Shown one piece after another: positions 18,622 through 27,376 of a stretch of 64,000 nt of DNA (positions within the stretch are counted from its first letter, which is position 1; every line of letters begins with the position of its first letter). The notes under the pieces were generated by a model that made no database searches, was not told where the DNA came from, and saw only the letters and a program-made list of their open reading frames with translations. Source of the DNA: Amycolatopsis sp. FDAARGOS 1241 (GTDB taxonomy: Bacteria > Actinomycetota > Actinomycetes > Mycobacteriales > Pseudonocardiaceae). Position numbers and translations under genes: made by a program. The stretch spans positions 8,088,001-8,152,000 of the forward strand of contig NZ_CP069526.1 in NCBI RefSeq assembly GCF_016889705.1, written 5' to 3'.

Positions 18622-19251
18622 GTGCGCCTCGTTCTCGCCTCCCAGTCCCCCGCCCGCCTCGCCCTGCTCCGTGCCGCCGGTTTCGATCCGAGCGTCGTGG
18701 TGTCCGGGGTCGACGAGGACGCCATCGCGGCGTCGCTCACCGACCCGGAGCCCGAGGAACTCGTCACAGCGCTGGCGAGCGCCAAGGGCAATGCCGTCTT
18801 CACCGAGGTGGCCGGCGCGCTGAGCGACGCCGTGATCGTGGCGTGCGACTCGATGCTCAACATCGGCGGCGAGATGGTCGGCAAGCCGGGCACGCCCGAG
18901 GTCGCGCGGCGCCGGTGGGCTGCGATGGCCGGCAACTCGGGCGACCTGATCACCGGCCACGCCGTCATCCGTGTCGAAAACGGCCACCGCACCAAGGAAG
19001 CCGCCGGCACGCAGCGCACCACCGTCCACTTCGGACACCCCAGCGACGAGGAACTCGAGGCGTACCTCGCCAGCGGCGAACCGCTTCAGGTGGCCGGGGC
19101 GTTCACGCTCGACGGGCTCGGCGGCTGGTTCGTCGAAGGCATCGAGGGCGACCCGTCGAGCGTCATCGGGCTCAGCCTCCCGCTTGTGCGGCGCCTGCTG
19201 GCCGAGGTCGGCGTGAGTGTCGTGGATTTCTGGACGCCTCCCACATCCTGA
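18622..19251 (+). CDS. maf: Maf-like nucleoside triphosphate pyrophosphatase
   Basis: A 209-residue cytoplasmic house-cleaning enzyme that hydrolyses non-canonical or excess dTTP/UTP-type nucleotides to monophosphates. The family signatures are clear: LVLASQSPARLALLRAAG at the start, ASAKGNAV, VIVACDSML with the metal-binding Asp, and GKPGTPEVARRRWAAMAGN; the end has GLGGWFVEGIEGDPSSVIGLSLPLV. GTG start at 18622. Its place between the carboxylase beta/epsilon and alpha genes is as in Rv3282. Confidence 0.92.
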   Translation: MRLVLASQSPARLALLRAAGFDPSVVVSGVDEDAIAASLTDPEPEELVTALASAKGNAVFTEVAGALSDAVIVACDSMLNIGGEMVGKPGTPEVARRRWAAMAGNSGDLITGHAVIRVENGHRTKEAAGTQRTTVHFGHPSDEELEAYLASGEPLQVAGAFTLDGLGGWFVEGIEGDPSSVIGLSLPLVRRLLAEVGVSVVDFWTPPTS

Positions 19252-19288
19252 GACAACTTTCACTCCACCGAGTGATGGAAGAAAGTTC

Positions 19289-20665
19289 ATGTTCGGCCCG
19301 GATCGGGCTGGAACGGGAACTTTCGACCTCTGGGGTGGCTTCGTGTCTTTCCTCCGCGCGTACACCAAACCTCGTGTCTTCGCGGCCGCGGTGATCGGCT
19401 CGCTCGTCGTGGGCGCGGCGCTCGGCGTCCTGGCCAGGACGACGGGCGCCACCACGCTCACCGAAGTGCTGCACCAGATCGGCACGATCTTCACGACGCT
19501 GCTGCAGATCGCGGTGATCCCGCTGGTCTTCACGGCGATCGTGGTCGGCATCACCAGCCTGCGCGGCCTCGGTGGCGGCCGGAAGGCCGCGCGCCTCGGC
19601 GGCCGCACCGTGCTGTGGTTCGCCATCACGTCGTTCATCGCGTCGCTCATCGGCATCGCGATCGGCAAGCTGTTCAACCCAGGCGCGGGCGGCCTCGGGG
19701 CCGGCATCGCGGCCACGGCGAAGAACGCCGACAAGGCCGCGAAGAGCGTGAGCAACTGGGGCTCGTGGGACGCCTTCATCGACGGCCTGCTCCCCCGGAA
19801 CTTCTTCGCCGCCTTCGCCGAGGGCAACACGCTTCAGGTGCTCTTCCTCGCCGTGCTGATCGGTGCCACCGCCTACAGCCTGGGCGACAAGGCGAAGCCG
19901 TTCGCCGACTTCACCGCGAGCGTCTTCGAGATCGTGCAACGCTACCTCGGCTGGATCGTGCGCCTCGCCCCGATCGGCATCGCGGGCCTGATCGGCGCGG
20001 CCGTCGCCAACTACGGCGACGCGCTGTTCCGCCCGCTGCTCTCGACCACGGTCGCGGTGTACGCCGGTTGCCTGCTGGTGCTGTTCGTCGTCTACCCGAT
20101 CCTGCTGCAGTTCGTCGCGAAGGTCAGCCCGCTCACGTTCTTCGCCAAGGCCGGCACGGCGATCCAGTTCGCGTTCGCTTCGCAGTCGTCCGCCGCGACG
20201 CTGCCGCTCACTCGCCAGGCGGCGGTGAACCTCGGCGTCGAACCGTCCTACGCGGCCTTCGCCACCCCGCTCGCCAGCGCGACCAAAATGGACGGTTGCG
20301 CCGCCGTGTTCCCCGCCATCGGCGCCATCTTCATCGCCAACCTGTCCGGGGTTTCGCTGAGCATCGGCCAGTACGCCGGCATCGTCGTGGTCGCCGTGCT
20401 CGGCGCGCTCGCCACGGCCGGGACCACCGGCTGGCTCACCGCGCTCACCCTCACCACGGCGTTCATCGGCCTCGACGCCAAGCAGGTGGCGCTCGGCATC
20501 GCGCTCATCTACTCCGTGAACCCGATCATGGACATGATGCGCACGGCCACCAACGTCGCCGGCCAGATCGTGGTCCCGGCCGTCGTCGCCCGCGGCGAAG
20601 GCCTGCTCGACGACACCGTTCGCGACGCACCGGCCCCGAAGCATGCCACCCCCGTCACGGCCTGA
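19289..20665 (+). CDS. dicarboxylate/amino acid:cation symporter (DAACS/SLC1)
   Basis: Up to 458 residues. A secondary transporter that takes up glutamate, aspartate or C4-dicarboxylates with Na+ or H+. Conserved elements are visible: VIPLVFTAIVVGITSLRGLG, the Ser-rich re-entrant loop FAFASQSSAATLPLTRQAA, the TM7 region ASATKMDGCAAVFPAIGAIFIA (NMDGTA-like motif), the second hairpin ATAGTTGWL, and the TM8 Asp/Arg cluster NPIMDMMRTATNVAGQ. Start is either ATG 19289 (GGAAG upstream) or GTG 19343 (gives 440 residues, closer to the usual N-terminus); the upstream stretch contains an inverted repeat AACTTTC-GAAAGTT (about 19256-19287) that could be regulatory. Substrate not assignable. Confidence 0.88.
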   Translation: MFGPDRAGTGTFDLWGGFVSFLRAYTKPRVFAAAVIGSLVVGAALGVLARTTGATTLTEVLHQIGTIFTTLLQIAVIPLVFTAIVVGITSLRGLGGGRKAARLGGRTVLWFAITSFIASLIGIAIGKLFNPGAGGLGAGIAATAKNADKAAKSVSNWGSWDAFIDGLLPRNFFAAFAEGNTLQVLFLAVLIGATAYSLGDKAKPFADFTASVFEIVQRYLGWIVRLAPIGIAGLIGAAVANYGDALFRPLLSTTVAVYAGCLLVLFVVYPILLQFVAKVSPLTFFAKAGTAIQFAFASQSSAATLPLTRQAAVNLGVEPSYAAFATPLASATKMDGCAAVFPAIGAIFIANLSGVSLSIGQYAGIVVVAVLGALATAGTTGWLTALTLTTAFIGLDAKQVALGIALIYSVNPIMDMMRTATNVAGQIVVPAVVARGEGLLDDTVRDAPAPKHATPVTA

Positions 20666-20692
20666 TCCCTGACGGCGGCCGGGCGAACCCGC

Positions 20693-21439
20693 TCAGCCGC
20701 CGTCCGGGCACGGCCGCAGTTCCGACGCGCGCACCTCGACCTCCGGCCAGCCCCGCAGGTCCGAGGGCGCCGTCACCTTCTTCGTGCACCCGATCACCGC
20801 GCCGCTGAGCTGGTAGGCCTCCGCGAGCACCGGCGCCGCCTGGCACTCAGGCGTGCCGGGTGTCGCATCGGGACACTCGTGGCGCACGACGAGCACGTCC
20901 GGGCGCCCGTCGGCCGTCGTGTCGAACAGCGAAAGCGTGCCGGCGTCGGCGAAGTACGGTTTGCCGAAGTCGCGCCACACACCGTCGGACCCGATGAGCA
21001 GCTCGCCGTACGCGCCGCCCGCGCCGTCGACCGCACCACCCACGGTGCCGCGCACGAGGCACGCCGAGGTCTTGCCTGCGATGCACCGCAACGACTGCGC
21101 GTTCAGCTTCGCGCCCATCGTCGTGATGGCGAGCTCGAACTCCGTGCCCGGCTGCGGTCCGACCTGCACGCGGCCCCAGCCGCCCGACGCGTCGGCCAGC
21201 AGCACCACCGGGGTGCCGCCCACCGTCACCGCGGCCAGCTGCCGGCACGGGCCCGGGCCGCAGGTCGTGGTGGTGGGCGCCGCGGGCTCGGGGATCCCGG
21301 ACACGCCGGGTGCGGCGGCCACGTCGGCGGGCTTCGGCCGCAGTCCGAAGACGACCACGAGCGCCGCCACCGTCACGACGGCGGCGAGCACCGCCGTGAA
21401 CAGCGCGGATCGCGGGATCCGCAGGGGCGAGGTCCGCAT
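20693..21439 (-). CDS. membrane-anchored extracytoplasmic hypothetical protein
   Basis: A 248-residue protein with an N-terminal anchor (about 13-35, LFTAVLAAVVTVAALVVVFGL) and an outside domain with several Cys (CGPGPCRQL, RCIAGKTSACLVRG, HECPDATPGTPECQ, IGCTKK), probably in disulfides. The segment LLIGSDGVWRDFGKPYFADAG and FDTTADGRPDVLVVRHECP resembles FG-GAP/VCBS-like strands, where D-x-T-x-D-G-x-P-D could bind calcium. No enzyme signature. Convergent with the symporter gene; function unknown. Confidence 0.75.
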   Translation of the reverse strand: MRTSPLRIPRSALFTAVLAAVVTVAALVVVFGLRPKPADVAAAPGVSGIPEPAAPTTTTCGPGPCRQLAAVTVGGTPVVLLADASGGWGRVQVGPQPGTEFELAITTMGAKLNAQSLRCIAGKTSACLVRGTVGGAVDGAGGAYGELLIGSDGVWRDFGKPYFADAGTLSLFDTTADGRPDVLVVRHECPDATPGTPECQAAPVLAEAYQLSGAVIGCTKKVTAPSDLRGWPEVEVRASELRPCPDGG

Positions 21440-21489
21440 ATCCGAGACTGTAGGCGACCTTGCGGACCGTGTCCGTCTATGTTGTCCCC

Positions 21490-21780
21490 GTGACGAACCC
21501 GAACCTGCCCCCGGCCCTGTACCTGCCGACGAGCCCGGTCGCCCCGACCACCGACGGGGGCACCGGCGCGAACATCGAGCTGCGCCACACCCCGGACGGC
21601 CGCGTCGCGCTCGTCGCCTTCACCTCACTCGAAAAGCTGGTCGAGTGCTGCGGTGAGCACCAGCCGTGGCTCGTGCTCGACACGGCGCACCTGCCGATGC
21701 TCCACCAGGTCAACCCCTACGACGTCATCGTGCTCGACACCGAGCTCCCGGTCGAACTGCGGCACACGGCGCGGGTATAA
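21490..21780 (+). CDS. SAV_915 family protein
   Basis: A 96-residue actinobacterial protein of unknown role. The pattern is typical of the SAV_915 family (also called SseB-like in some members): LYLPTSPVAPTTDGG near the start, LRHTPDGRVALVAFTSLEKLVECCGEHQPWLVL in the middle. GTG 21490 is the start. It sits alone between the divergent membrane hypothetical and accA3. Confidence 0.75.
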   Translation: MTNPNLPPALYLPTSPVAPTTDGGTGANIELRHTPDGRVALVAFTSLEKLVECCGEHQPWLVLDTAHLPMLHQVNPYDVIVLDTELPVELRHTARV

Positions 21781-21882
21781 CCGACAACTACCGGGTGGTC
21801 CAGCTCTCATCCCAGCGGGTATTGCGGTCCGTAGACTCCCGGACACCAGGCAGTGGAGCGCACCGGACACGGGAGGTTACGG

Positions 21883-23682
21883 GTGACCGAGCAGGACATC
21901 GCGAGCACAGGTGGTCCGGTGACCAAGATCCTCGTCGCCAACCGCGGTGAGATCGCGGTCCGCGTGATCAGGGCGGCCAAGGACGCGGGTCTCACCAGCG
22001 TCGCGGTGTACGCCGACCCCGACCGCGACGCACCCCACGTGCGCCTGGCCGACGAAGCATTCGCCCTCGGCGGTTCGACCGCCGCCGAAAGCTACCTGTC
22101 CATCGACAAGATCCTCGACGCGGCGAAGCGCTCCGGCGCGGACTCCGTTCACCCGGGATACGGCTTCCTGTCCGAGAACGCCGAATTCGCCCAGGCCGTG
22201 CTCGACGCCGGGCTCACGTGGATCGGGCCGAGCCCGCAGTCCATTCGGGACCTCGGCGACAAGGTGACCGCGCGGCACATCGCGATGCGCGCCGGCGCAC
22301 CGCTCGTGCCCGGCACGAAGGAACCGGTGAAGGACGCCGACGAGATCATCGCGTTCGCCGACGAGCACGGCCTGCCCGTGGCGATCAAGGCGGCGTTCGG
22401 CGGCGGCGGCCGCGGCCTCAAGGTCGCCCGCACCCGCGAGGAGATCCCGGAGCTGTTCGAGTCGGCGACGCGCGAAGCGGTGGCCGCGTTCGGGCGCGGC
22501 GAGTGCTTCGTGGAGCGCTACCTCGACAAGCCGCGCCACGTCGAAGCGCAGGTGCTGGCCGACCAGCACGGCAACGCGATCGTGGTCGGCACGCGCGACT
22601 GCTCGCTGCAGCGCCGGCACCAGAAGCTCGTCGAGGAGGCGCCCGCGCCGTTCCTGTCCGACGACCAGCGCCGGCGCATCCACGAATCGGCCAAGGCGAT
22701 CTGCAAGGAAGCCGGCTACTACGGCGCCGGCACGGTCGAGTACCTCGTGGCCACCGACGGCACCATCTCCTTCCTCGAGGTGAACACCCGGCTGCAGGTG
22801 GAGCACCCCGTGTCGGAGGAGACGACGGGCCTCGACCTCGTGCGCGAGATGTTCCGCATCGCGCGCGGTGAGAAGCTGCGCATCACCGAAGACCCCGAGC
22901 CGCGCGGGCACTCGATCGAGTTCCGCATCAACGGCGAGGACGCCGGCCGAGGCTTCCTGCCGGCGCCGGGCACGGTCACGAAGTTCATCTCGCCCAACGG
23001 TCCCGGCGTACGCGTCGACTCCGGCGTGGAGTCGGGCAGCGTGATCGGCGGGCAGTTCGACTCGATGCTCGCGAAGCTCATCGTCACCGGTTCCGACCGG
23101 AACAACGCGCTCGAGCGCAGCCGCCGCGCGCTGGCCGAGTTCGTGGTCGAGGGCATGGCGACCGTGCTGCCGTTCGACCGCGTGATCGTGGACGACCCGG
23201 CGTTCATCGGCGACGAGAACGGGTTCAGCGTGCACACGCGCTGGATCGAGACGGAGTTCGACAACAAGATCGAACCGTTCGACAACAACACTGCGCCCGA
23301 TGCCGAAGAAGAGGCGCCGCGGCAGAACGTGGTGGTCGAGGTCGGCGGGCGCCGGCTCGAGGTGTCGCTGCCGGGTGGGTTCGCGCTCGAAGGGGCGGGC
23401 GGCGGTGCGGCGGCCGCGAAGGCCAAGCCGCGCAAGCGTTCCGGGGGCGCGAAGGCTGCGGTGAGTGGCGACGCGGTCACGGCGCCGATGCAAGGCACGA
23501 TCGTGAAGATCGCCGTCGAGGACGGCCAGCACGTCGAGGCGGGCGAGCTCATCGTGGTCCTCGAGGCGATGAAGATGGAAAACCCGGTCACGGCGCACAA
23601 AGCGGGCACCGTCACGGGTCTTTCGGTCGAGGTCGGCGCCGCGGTGACCCAGGGCACGCAGCTTCTGGAGCTGAAGGACTGA
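21883..23682 (+). CDS. accA3: acyl-CoA carboxylase alpha subunit (biotin carboxylase + biotin carrier)
   Basis: A 599-residue protein that carboxylates its own biotin with ATP and bicarbonate and presents it to AccD-type subunits. Domains in order: biotin carboxylase N-terminal ([21 protein letters not shown]), ATP-grasp ([43 protein letters not shown]), biotin carboxylase C-terminal ([13 protein letters not shown]), then an Ala/Lys linker and a biotin-carrier domain with the biotinyl Lys564 in [12 protein letters not shown] 21883 is fixed by GGGAGGTTACGG upstream. It is the partner of accD5/accE5 at 11-13 kb and the substrate of BirA at 0.2 kb. Equivalent of Rv3285. Confidence 0.95.
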   Translation: MTEQDIASTGGPVTKILVANRGEIAVRVIRAAKDAGLTSVAVYADPDRDAPHVRLADEAFALGGSTAAESYLSIDKILDAAKRSGADSVHPGYGFLSENAEFAQAVLDAGLTWIGPSPQSIRDLGDKVTARHIAMRAGAPLVPGTKEPVKDADEIIAFADEHGLPVAIKAAFGGGGRGLKVARTREEIPELFESATREAVAAFGRGECFVERYLDKPRHVEAQVLADQHGNAIVVGTRDCSLQRRHQKLVEEAPAPFLSDDQRRRIHESAKAICKEAGYYGAGTVEYLVATDGTISFLEVNTRLQVEHPVSEETTGLDLVREMFRIARGEKLRITEDPEPRGHSIEFRINGEDAGRGFLPAPGTVTKFISPNGPGVRVDSGVESGSVIGGQFDSMLAKLIVTGSDRNNALERSRRALAEFVVEGMATVLPFDRVIVDDPAFIGDENGFSVHTRWIETEFDNKIEPFDNNTAPDAEEEAPRQNVVVEVGGRRLEVSLPGGFALEGAGGGAAAAKAKPRKRSGGAKAAVSGDAVTAPMQGTIVKIAVEDGQHVEAGELIVVLEAMKMENPVTAHKAGTVTGLSVEVGAAVTQGTQLLELKD

Positions 23683-23736
23683 AGTTGTGCCGAATGTCGT
23701 GGGTGGACCAGCCCACGGCGGCCTACCATCGACGGT

Positions 23737-24288
23737 GTGAACGAGGTTCCGTCTCCGCAGCTGCGGATCAGCGACCAGGAACGGGAATCTGCGCTGAATG
23801 CGCTCGGTGAGCACATGACCGCAGGACGGATCGACATCGACGAGTACGGCGAGCGCTCGGCTCGCATCACCGCGGCCAAGACGCGGGGCGAGCTGGCCGA
23901 GCTGTTCGCCGACCTGCCGGCGCCGCATCCGTCGTACGGGGGTGGGTCGCCCACGCAGCCTCCGGTGCCGGCCCCACCGTCGCCCGCCCCGATCCCGGCT
24001 ACGGTGCCGCAGACCGCGGTGGCCCGGCCGGACGGCTGGTCGGGTGGCCAGCGCTTCACGGCCGCGGTCGTCCCGCTGGTGTGGATCGCGGCCATCGCGC
24101 TGATCGCCACAGGCACGCTGCCCGCGTTTCCCTTGATCCTGGCGCCGATCGTGCTGAGCATCATCGGCCGCGCGCTCTGGGGCCAGGGTGGGGACCTCGA
24201 ACACCGCCACCGCGAACACCGGCTCGAGCACCGCGAGATGCGGCGCGAGATGCGCGACGAATTCCGTCGCCGCCGCTGGGACCGCTGA
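23737..24288 (+). CDS. DUF1707 SHOCT-like membrane protein
   Basis: A 183-residue protein. Residues 9-60 are a DUF1707 domain (LRISDQERESALNALGEHMTAGRIDIDEYGERSARITAAKTRGEL). A Pro-rich linker follows, then two hydrophobic segments (FTAAVVPLVWIAAIALIATG and FPLILAPIVLSIIGRALWG) and a highly charged C-terminal helix rich in Arg, His and Glu that may be a coiled coil. GTG start 23737. The first of two adjacent paralogues; the domain function is unknown. Confidence 0.82.
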   Translation: MNEVPSPQLRISDQERESALNALGEHMTAGRIDIDEYGERSARITAAKTRGELAELFADLPAPHPSYGGGSPTQPPVPAPPSPAPIPATVPQTAVARPDGWSGGQRFTAAVVPLVWIAAIALIATGTLPAFPLILAPIVLSIIGRALWGQGGDLEHRHREHRLEHREMRREMRDEFRRRRWDR

Positions 24289-24297
24289 GGCCCTTCC

Positions 24298-24690
24298 GTG
24301 TCCGACATGCGTCTCAGCGACGCCGAACGCCAGGACGCGCTCGACGTCCTCTCCGAACACGTCCGCACCGGCCGGCTCGACGTCGACGAGTACGGCACGC
24401 GGTCGGCGAAGGTCACGGCCGCCAAGGTGGTCAGCGACCTGGTGCCGTTGTTCGACGACCTGCCGTCACCGCGGCCGAGCGCGCTGCTGGCCGTGTCCCG
24501 CGAAGCCGCTCCGGAGCCTGCCCCGGCCCAGTCCGCTGACGGTGCGTTGCTGCGCTTCGCCACCCGCCACGCCGTGGCGATCTCCGTGGTCATCGCGATC
24601 GTGGTGCTCGTGCTTTCCCGCGGACGGCTGATGCTGGTGTTCGCACTGCCCATCGCGGTCCTCCTGATCACGGGCTGGCGCCGCCGCTGA
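24298..24690 (+). CDS. DUF1707 SHOCT-like membrane protein (second copy)
   Basis: A 130-residue paralogue of the previous protein, nine bases downstream. The DUF1707 domain is nearly the same (MRLSDAERQDALDVLSEHVRTGRLDVDEYGTRSAKVTAAKVV). It has a shorter linker and two hydrophobic segments at the C-terminus (AVAISVVIAIVVLVLS and LMLVFALPIAVLLITG), and it lacks the charged tail. The two probably arose by tandem duplication and form one operon. Confidence 0.82.
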   Translation: MSDMRLSDAERQDALDVLSEHVRTGRLDVDEYGTRSAKVTAAKVVSDLVPLFDDLPSPRPSALLAVSREAAPEPAPAQSADGALLRFATRHAVAISVVIAIVVLVLSRGRLMLVFALPIAVLLITGWRRR

Positions 24691-24763
24691 TCCACCGATC
24701 GGTGGACCCCCGCGTCGAAACGGTGGAGCCCCATCCCCGTCCGCGGCTGCGAGAATCGCGTCC

Positions 24764-26002
24764 ATGATGGGTGTGGTGCCGGGTGCCGTGCACCCGCGCG
24801 CGGAACGGCTGTCGGGGCCGCGGTTCGCCGCGATCGGGCTGGCGGCGCTCGTCGCGTGCACGATCTGGGCGGCGTGATCCGCCCACGGCAGCCCCGCGCG
24901 GTGGCGGAACACGCTGGTCGTCGCCGCGGTGACGGCCGCGTGGCTGGTGCTGCTCGTGCCGCTGTTCCCGCGACGGGGCCGGCATCCGTGGCTCGCTGTC
25001 GGGTACTTCGCCGGCCTGCTCGCCGTGGGTGCGGCGCCGGCGACGCTCGTCGACGCGTTCACGTCGATCGGCTACCCCCTCGCGTTCGTGCTCTTCCCCG
25101 CGCGCTGGAGCATCTTCGCCGTCACCGCGACAGCGGCGATTCCCTTGCTGGCCAAGGAGATCTGGGGCACGCACAGGCCGACGCCGGCCTGGGTGTTCGT
25201 GGTGTCGGTCTCCGGGCCGGTGCTGTACGCCGCGTGGTTCGTCGGGGCGGAGAACGAGAAGCGCCGCCGCACCAACGCCGCGCTGGCCGAAGCCAACGCG
25301 CGCCTCGAAACCGCGCTCGAGGAGAGCGCCGCGCTCCACGCGCAGCTGCTCACGCAGGTGCGCGAGGCCGGCGTCCACGACGAGCGCCGGCGCATGGCCC
25401 GCGAAATCCACGACACGCTCGCGCAGGGCCTCACCGGCATCGTCACGCAGCTGCAGGCCGCCGACCGCGCGTCATCGGAGGACTCCCGGCAGCGCCACCT
25501 CGGGCAGGTCCATGCGCTCGCCAAGGACAGTCTCACGGAAGCCCACCGGGCCGTGCAGGCCCTGCGCCCGGAACCGCTCGCCGACTCGCACCTGCCCGGC
25601 GCGCTGGCGGATCTCGCCCGGCGCGTCACGGACACCTCCGGCGTCGCGGTGACGGCGGAGACCACCGGCGAACCGGTGCCGCTGCTGCCGGAGCTGGAGG
25701 TGACGCTGTACCGGATGGCGCAGGAAGCGTTGGCCAACGCGGAAAAGCACGCCCGAGCGAGCCGCATCGCCCTCACGCTCACCTACGCCGGCGGCGTGGT
25801 GCTCCTCGACGTCCGCGACGACGGTGCCGGCTTCGACCCCGCCTCGCCGGCTCGCGGTGACGGCACGGGCTTCGGCCTGGAGGCGATGCGCCAGCGCGTG
25901 CGGCGGGTCGCCGGGACGCTCACGCTCGAATCCGCGCCCGGCGACGGCACGGCGGTCAACGTGCAGCTCCCCGCGATCGCCGTGAGCGGGGCGGACCGGT
26001 GA
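24764..26002 (+). pseudogene. sensor histidine kinase interrupted by an in-frame TGA
   Basis: From ATG 24764 the frame encodes a NarL/DesK-class kinase of 412 codons, but codon 38 is TGA (24875-24877). Both sides clearly belong together: FAAIGLAALVACTIWAA before the stop, SAHGSPARWRNTLVVAAVTAAWLVLL after. The downstream part is intact: several membrane segments, a coiled coil (NAALAEANARLETALEE), the HisKA_3 box with phospho-acceptor His in MAREIHDTLAQGLTGIV, and an HATPase (EALANAEKHARASRI, VRDDGAGFD). A single TGG-to-TGA change would explain the stop. Internal GTG 24929 could give a shortened kinase. Its partner regulator is also broken, so the system is probably dead. Confidence 0.8.
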
Positions 26003-26612
26003 TCCGCGTCCTGCTGACCGACGACCACCCGTCGTCCGCGACGGCCTGCGCGGTGCGTTCACCGGCTGCGGCGACATCGAAGTCGTCGGCGAAGCGGCCA
26101 CCGGGACCGAAGCGCTGGCCTTCGTCGCCCGTCACCGGCCGGACGTCGTGCTGATGGACCTGCGCATGCCCGAACTCGACCGGCGTCGGCGCGATCCGGC
26201 GGCTGACGGCCGAGCACATACCCGGCCGCGTCCTGGTCCTCACCACCTACGACTCCGACGCCGACGTCCTGCCCGCGATCGAAGCCGGCGCCACCGGTTA
26301 CCTCCTCAAGGATGCCCCGGTCGCCGACCTGCAGCACGCCGTCCGCGCCGCCGCGCGCGGCGAGCCGGTGCTCGCACCCAGCGTCGCCGCGCGGCTGATG
26401 GCGCCGCTGCGCCGCCCCGCCCCGGGCATGCTGACGCCCCGCGAGCTCGACGTCCTGCGCCTCGTCGCCGGCGGCGCCACCAACCGCGCGGCGCCGAACC
26501 AGCTGTTCATCAGCGAGGCGAGCATCAAAAGCACCTGCTGCACGTCTACGCCAAGCTCGGCGTGCCCGACCGGGCGGCCGCCATCGCGGAGACCTACCGG
26601 CGCGGGTTGCTC
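25999..26612 (+). pseudogene. NarL-family response regulator with three frameshifts
   Basis: GTG 25999 overlaps the kinase stop. The first residues (IRVLLTDDHP) are followed by a one-base loss near 26030. The next frame gives VVRDGLRGAFTGCGDIEVV and the phospho-acceptor region DVVLMDLRMPELD. One extra C near 26180 shifts the frame again to GVGAIRRLTAEHIPG, LVLTTYDSDADVLPAIEAGATGYLLKDAP and the LuxR-type HTH LTPRELDVLRLVAGGATNRAA. A one-base loss near 26531 then precedes HLLHVYAKLGVPDRAAAIAETYRRG. Each piece is well conserved and in order, so the gene decayed recently or the assembly has errors. Confidence 0.82.
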
Positions 26613-26805
26613 TGTCCTTCATCCGGCTTCTCGAGAACACCGGCGTATTCCTGTTGGCCGGCAACGGCTCCCCTCGTGACGGTCCCGGCCACGCCGGTAC
26701 CCGGGTCATCGCGCCGACAGCTGCCGCAGCGACGGGCCGCACGGCGAGGGTGGTGTGCCCGTCATCCGGCAGCGCTGACGGGCGCCGCCTGGTTACCCTC
26801 GTGAC

Positions 26806-27336
26806 GTGGAACCCGTGGAGATCAACGCGGGCGCGTACTACCTGCGCCAGCTGCGCGCGGACCGGCACCTCGACGACCGGGCCGCGTTGATGGAGGCGTT
26901 CGCGGATCCGGATCACCGGCGGTACGTGCTGAACTACCGGCTGCGCAACGTCGACGAAGCCACCGAGTACATCGCGCTGCGGGCGGCGCAGTGGGCGGGC
27001 GACGAGCGCTGCTCGTGGGCCGTCGCGGAGCCGACGACGGGGCGGCTGCTCGGTGAGGTCGGGCTGCGTGACCTGGACTTCACGTTCGGCCTGGCCGAGG
27101 CGTCGGTCTGGACACACCCCACCGAGCGCGGCCGGGGCATCGCGAGCACGGCGCTCGCCGCGGCCCTGCGCTACGGCTTCGGCGGCCTCGGCCTGCGAGA
27201 GATCAGCTACCGCCACGAGGAGAGCAACGCGGTCTCCGCGTCGGTCGCCGCGCGGTGCGGGTTCACGCACGTCGGGGCCGAGCGGGCCCCGGCGCCGACC
27301 GGCGAGCCGTTGATCCGCTGGGTCCGCAAGGCGTGA
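26806..27336 (+). CDS. GNAT family N-acetyltransferase (RimJ/RimL-like)
   Basis: A 176-residue acetyltransferase. The fold is recognised from LRQLRADRHLDDRAALMEAFADPDHRRYV at the start, SWAVAEPTTGRLLGEVGLRD, the acetyl-CoA loop HPTERGRGIASTALAAALRYGF and REISYRHEESNAVSASVAARCGFTHVG. These features are of the RimJ/RimL subgroup that acetylates protein N-termini or small amines; the target is unknown. GTG 26806 start. Ends at a strong bidirectional terminator shared with glpD. Confidence 0.85.
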   Translation: MEPVEINAGAYYLRQLRADRHLDDRAALMEAFADPDHRRYVLNYRLRNVDEATEYIALRAAQWAGDERCSWAVAEPTTGRLLGEVGLRDLDFTFGLAEASVWTHPTERGRGIASTALAAALRYGFGGLGLREISYRHEESNAVSASVAARCGFTHVGAERAPAPTGEPLIRWVRKA

Positions 27337-27337
27337 C

Positions 27338-27368
27338 GGGCGCCCCGGGGCCGGGCCCCGGGGCGCCC
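27338..27368. terminator. bidirectional terminator between GNAT gene and glpD
   Basis: GGGCGCCCCGGGGCC (27338-27352) pairs exactly with 27354-27368, one base between. TGAAAAATT follows on the plus strand. It lies between two convergent stops only 40 bases apart and should serve both. Confidence 0.75.
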
Positions 27369-27376
27369 TGAAAAAT

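Noticed and set aside
21877..24360. An 827-codon open frame on the minus strand
   Set aside because: Antisense to accA3 and the DUF1707 genes; no domain is visible, only the composition of a GC-rich shadow.
24875..24877. Selenocysteine or programmed readthrough at the kinase TGA
   Set aside because: The position is in a membrane helix with no redox role, and no SECIS-like hairpin is seen after it. A nonsense change is simpler, all the more as the partner gene is also broken.
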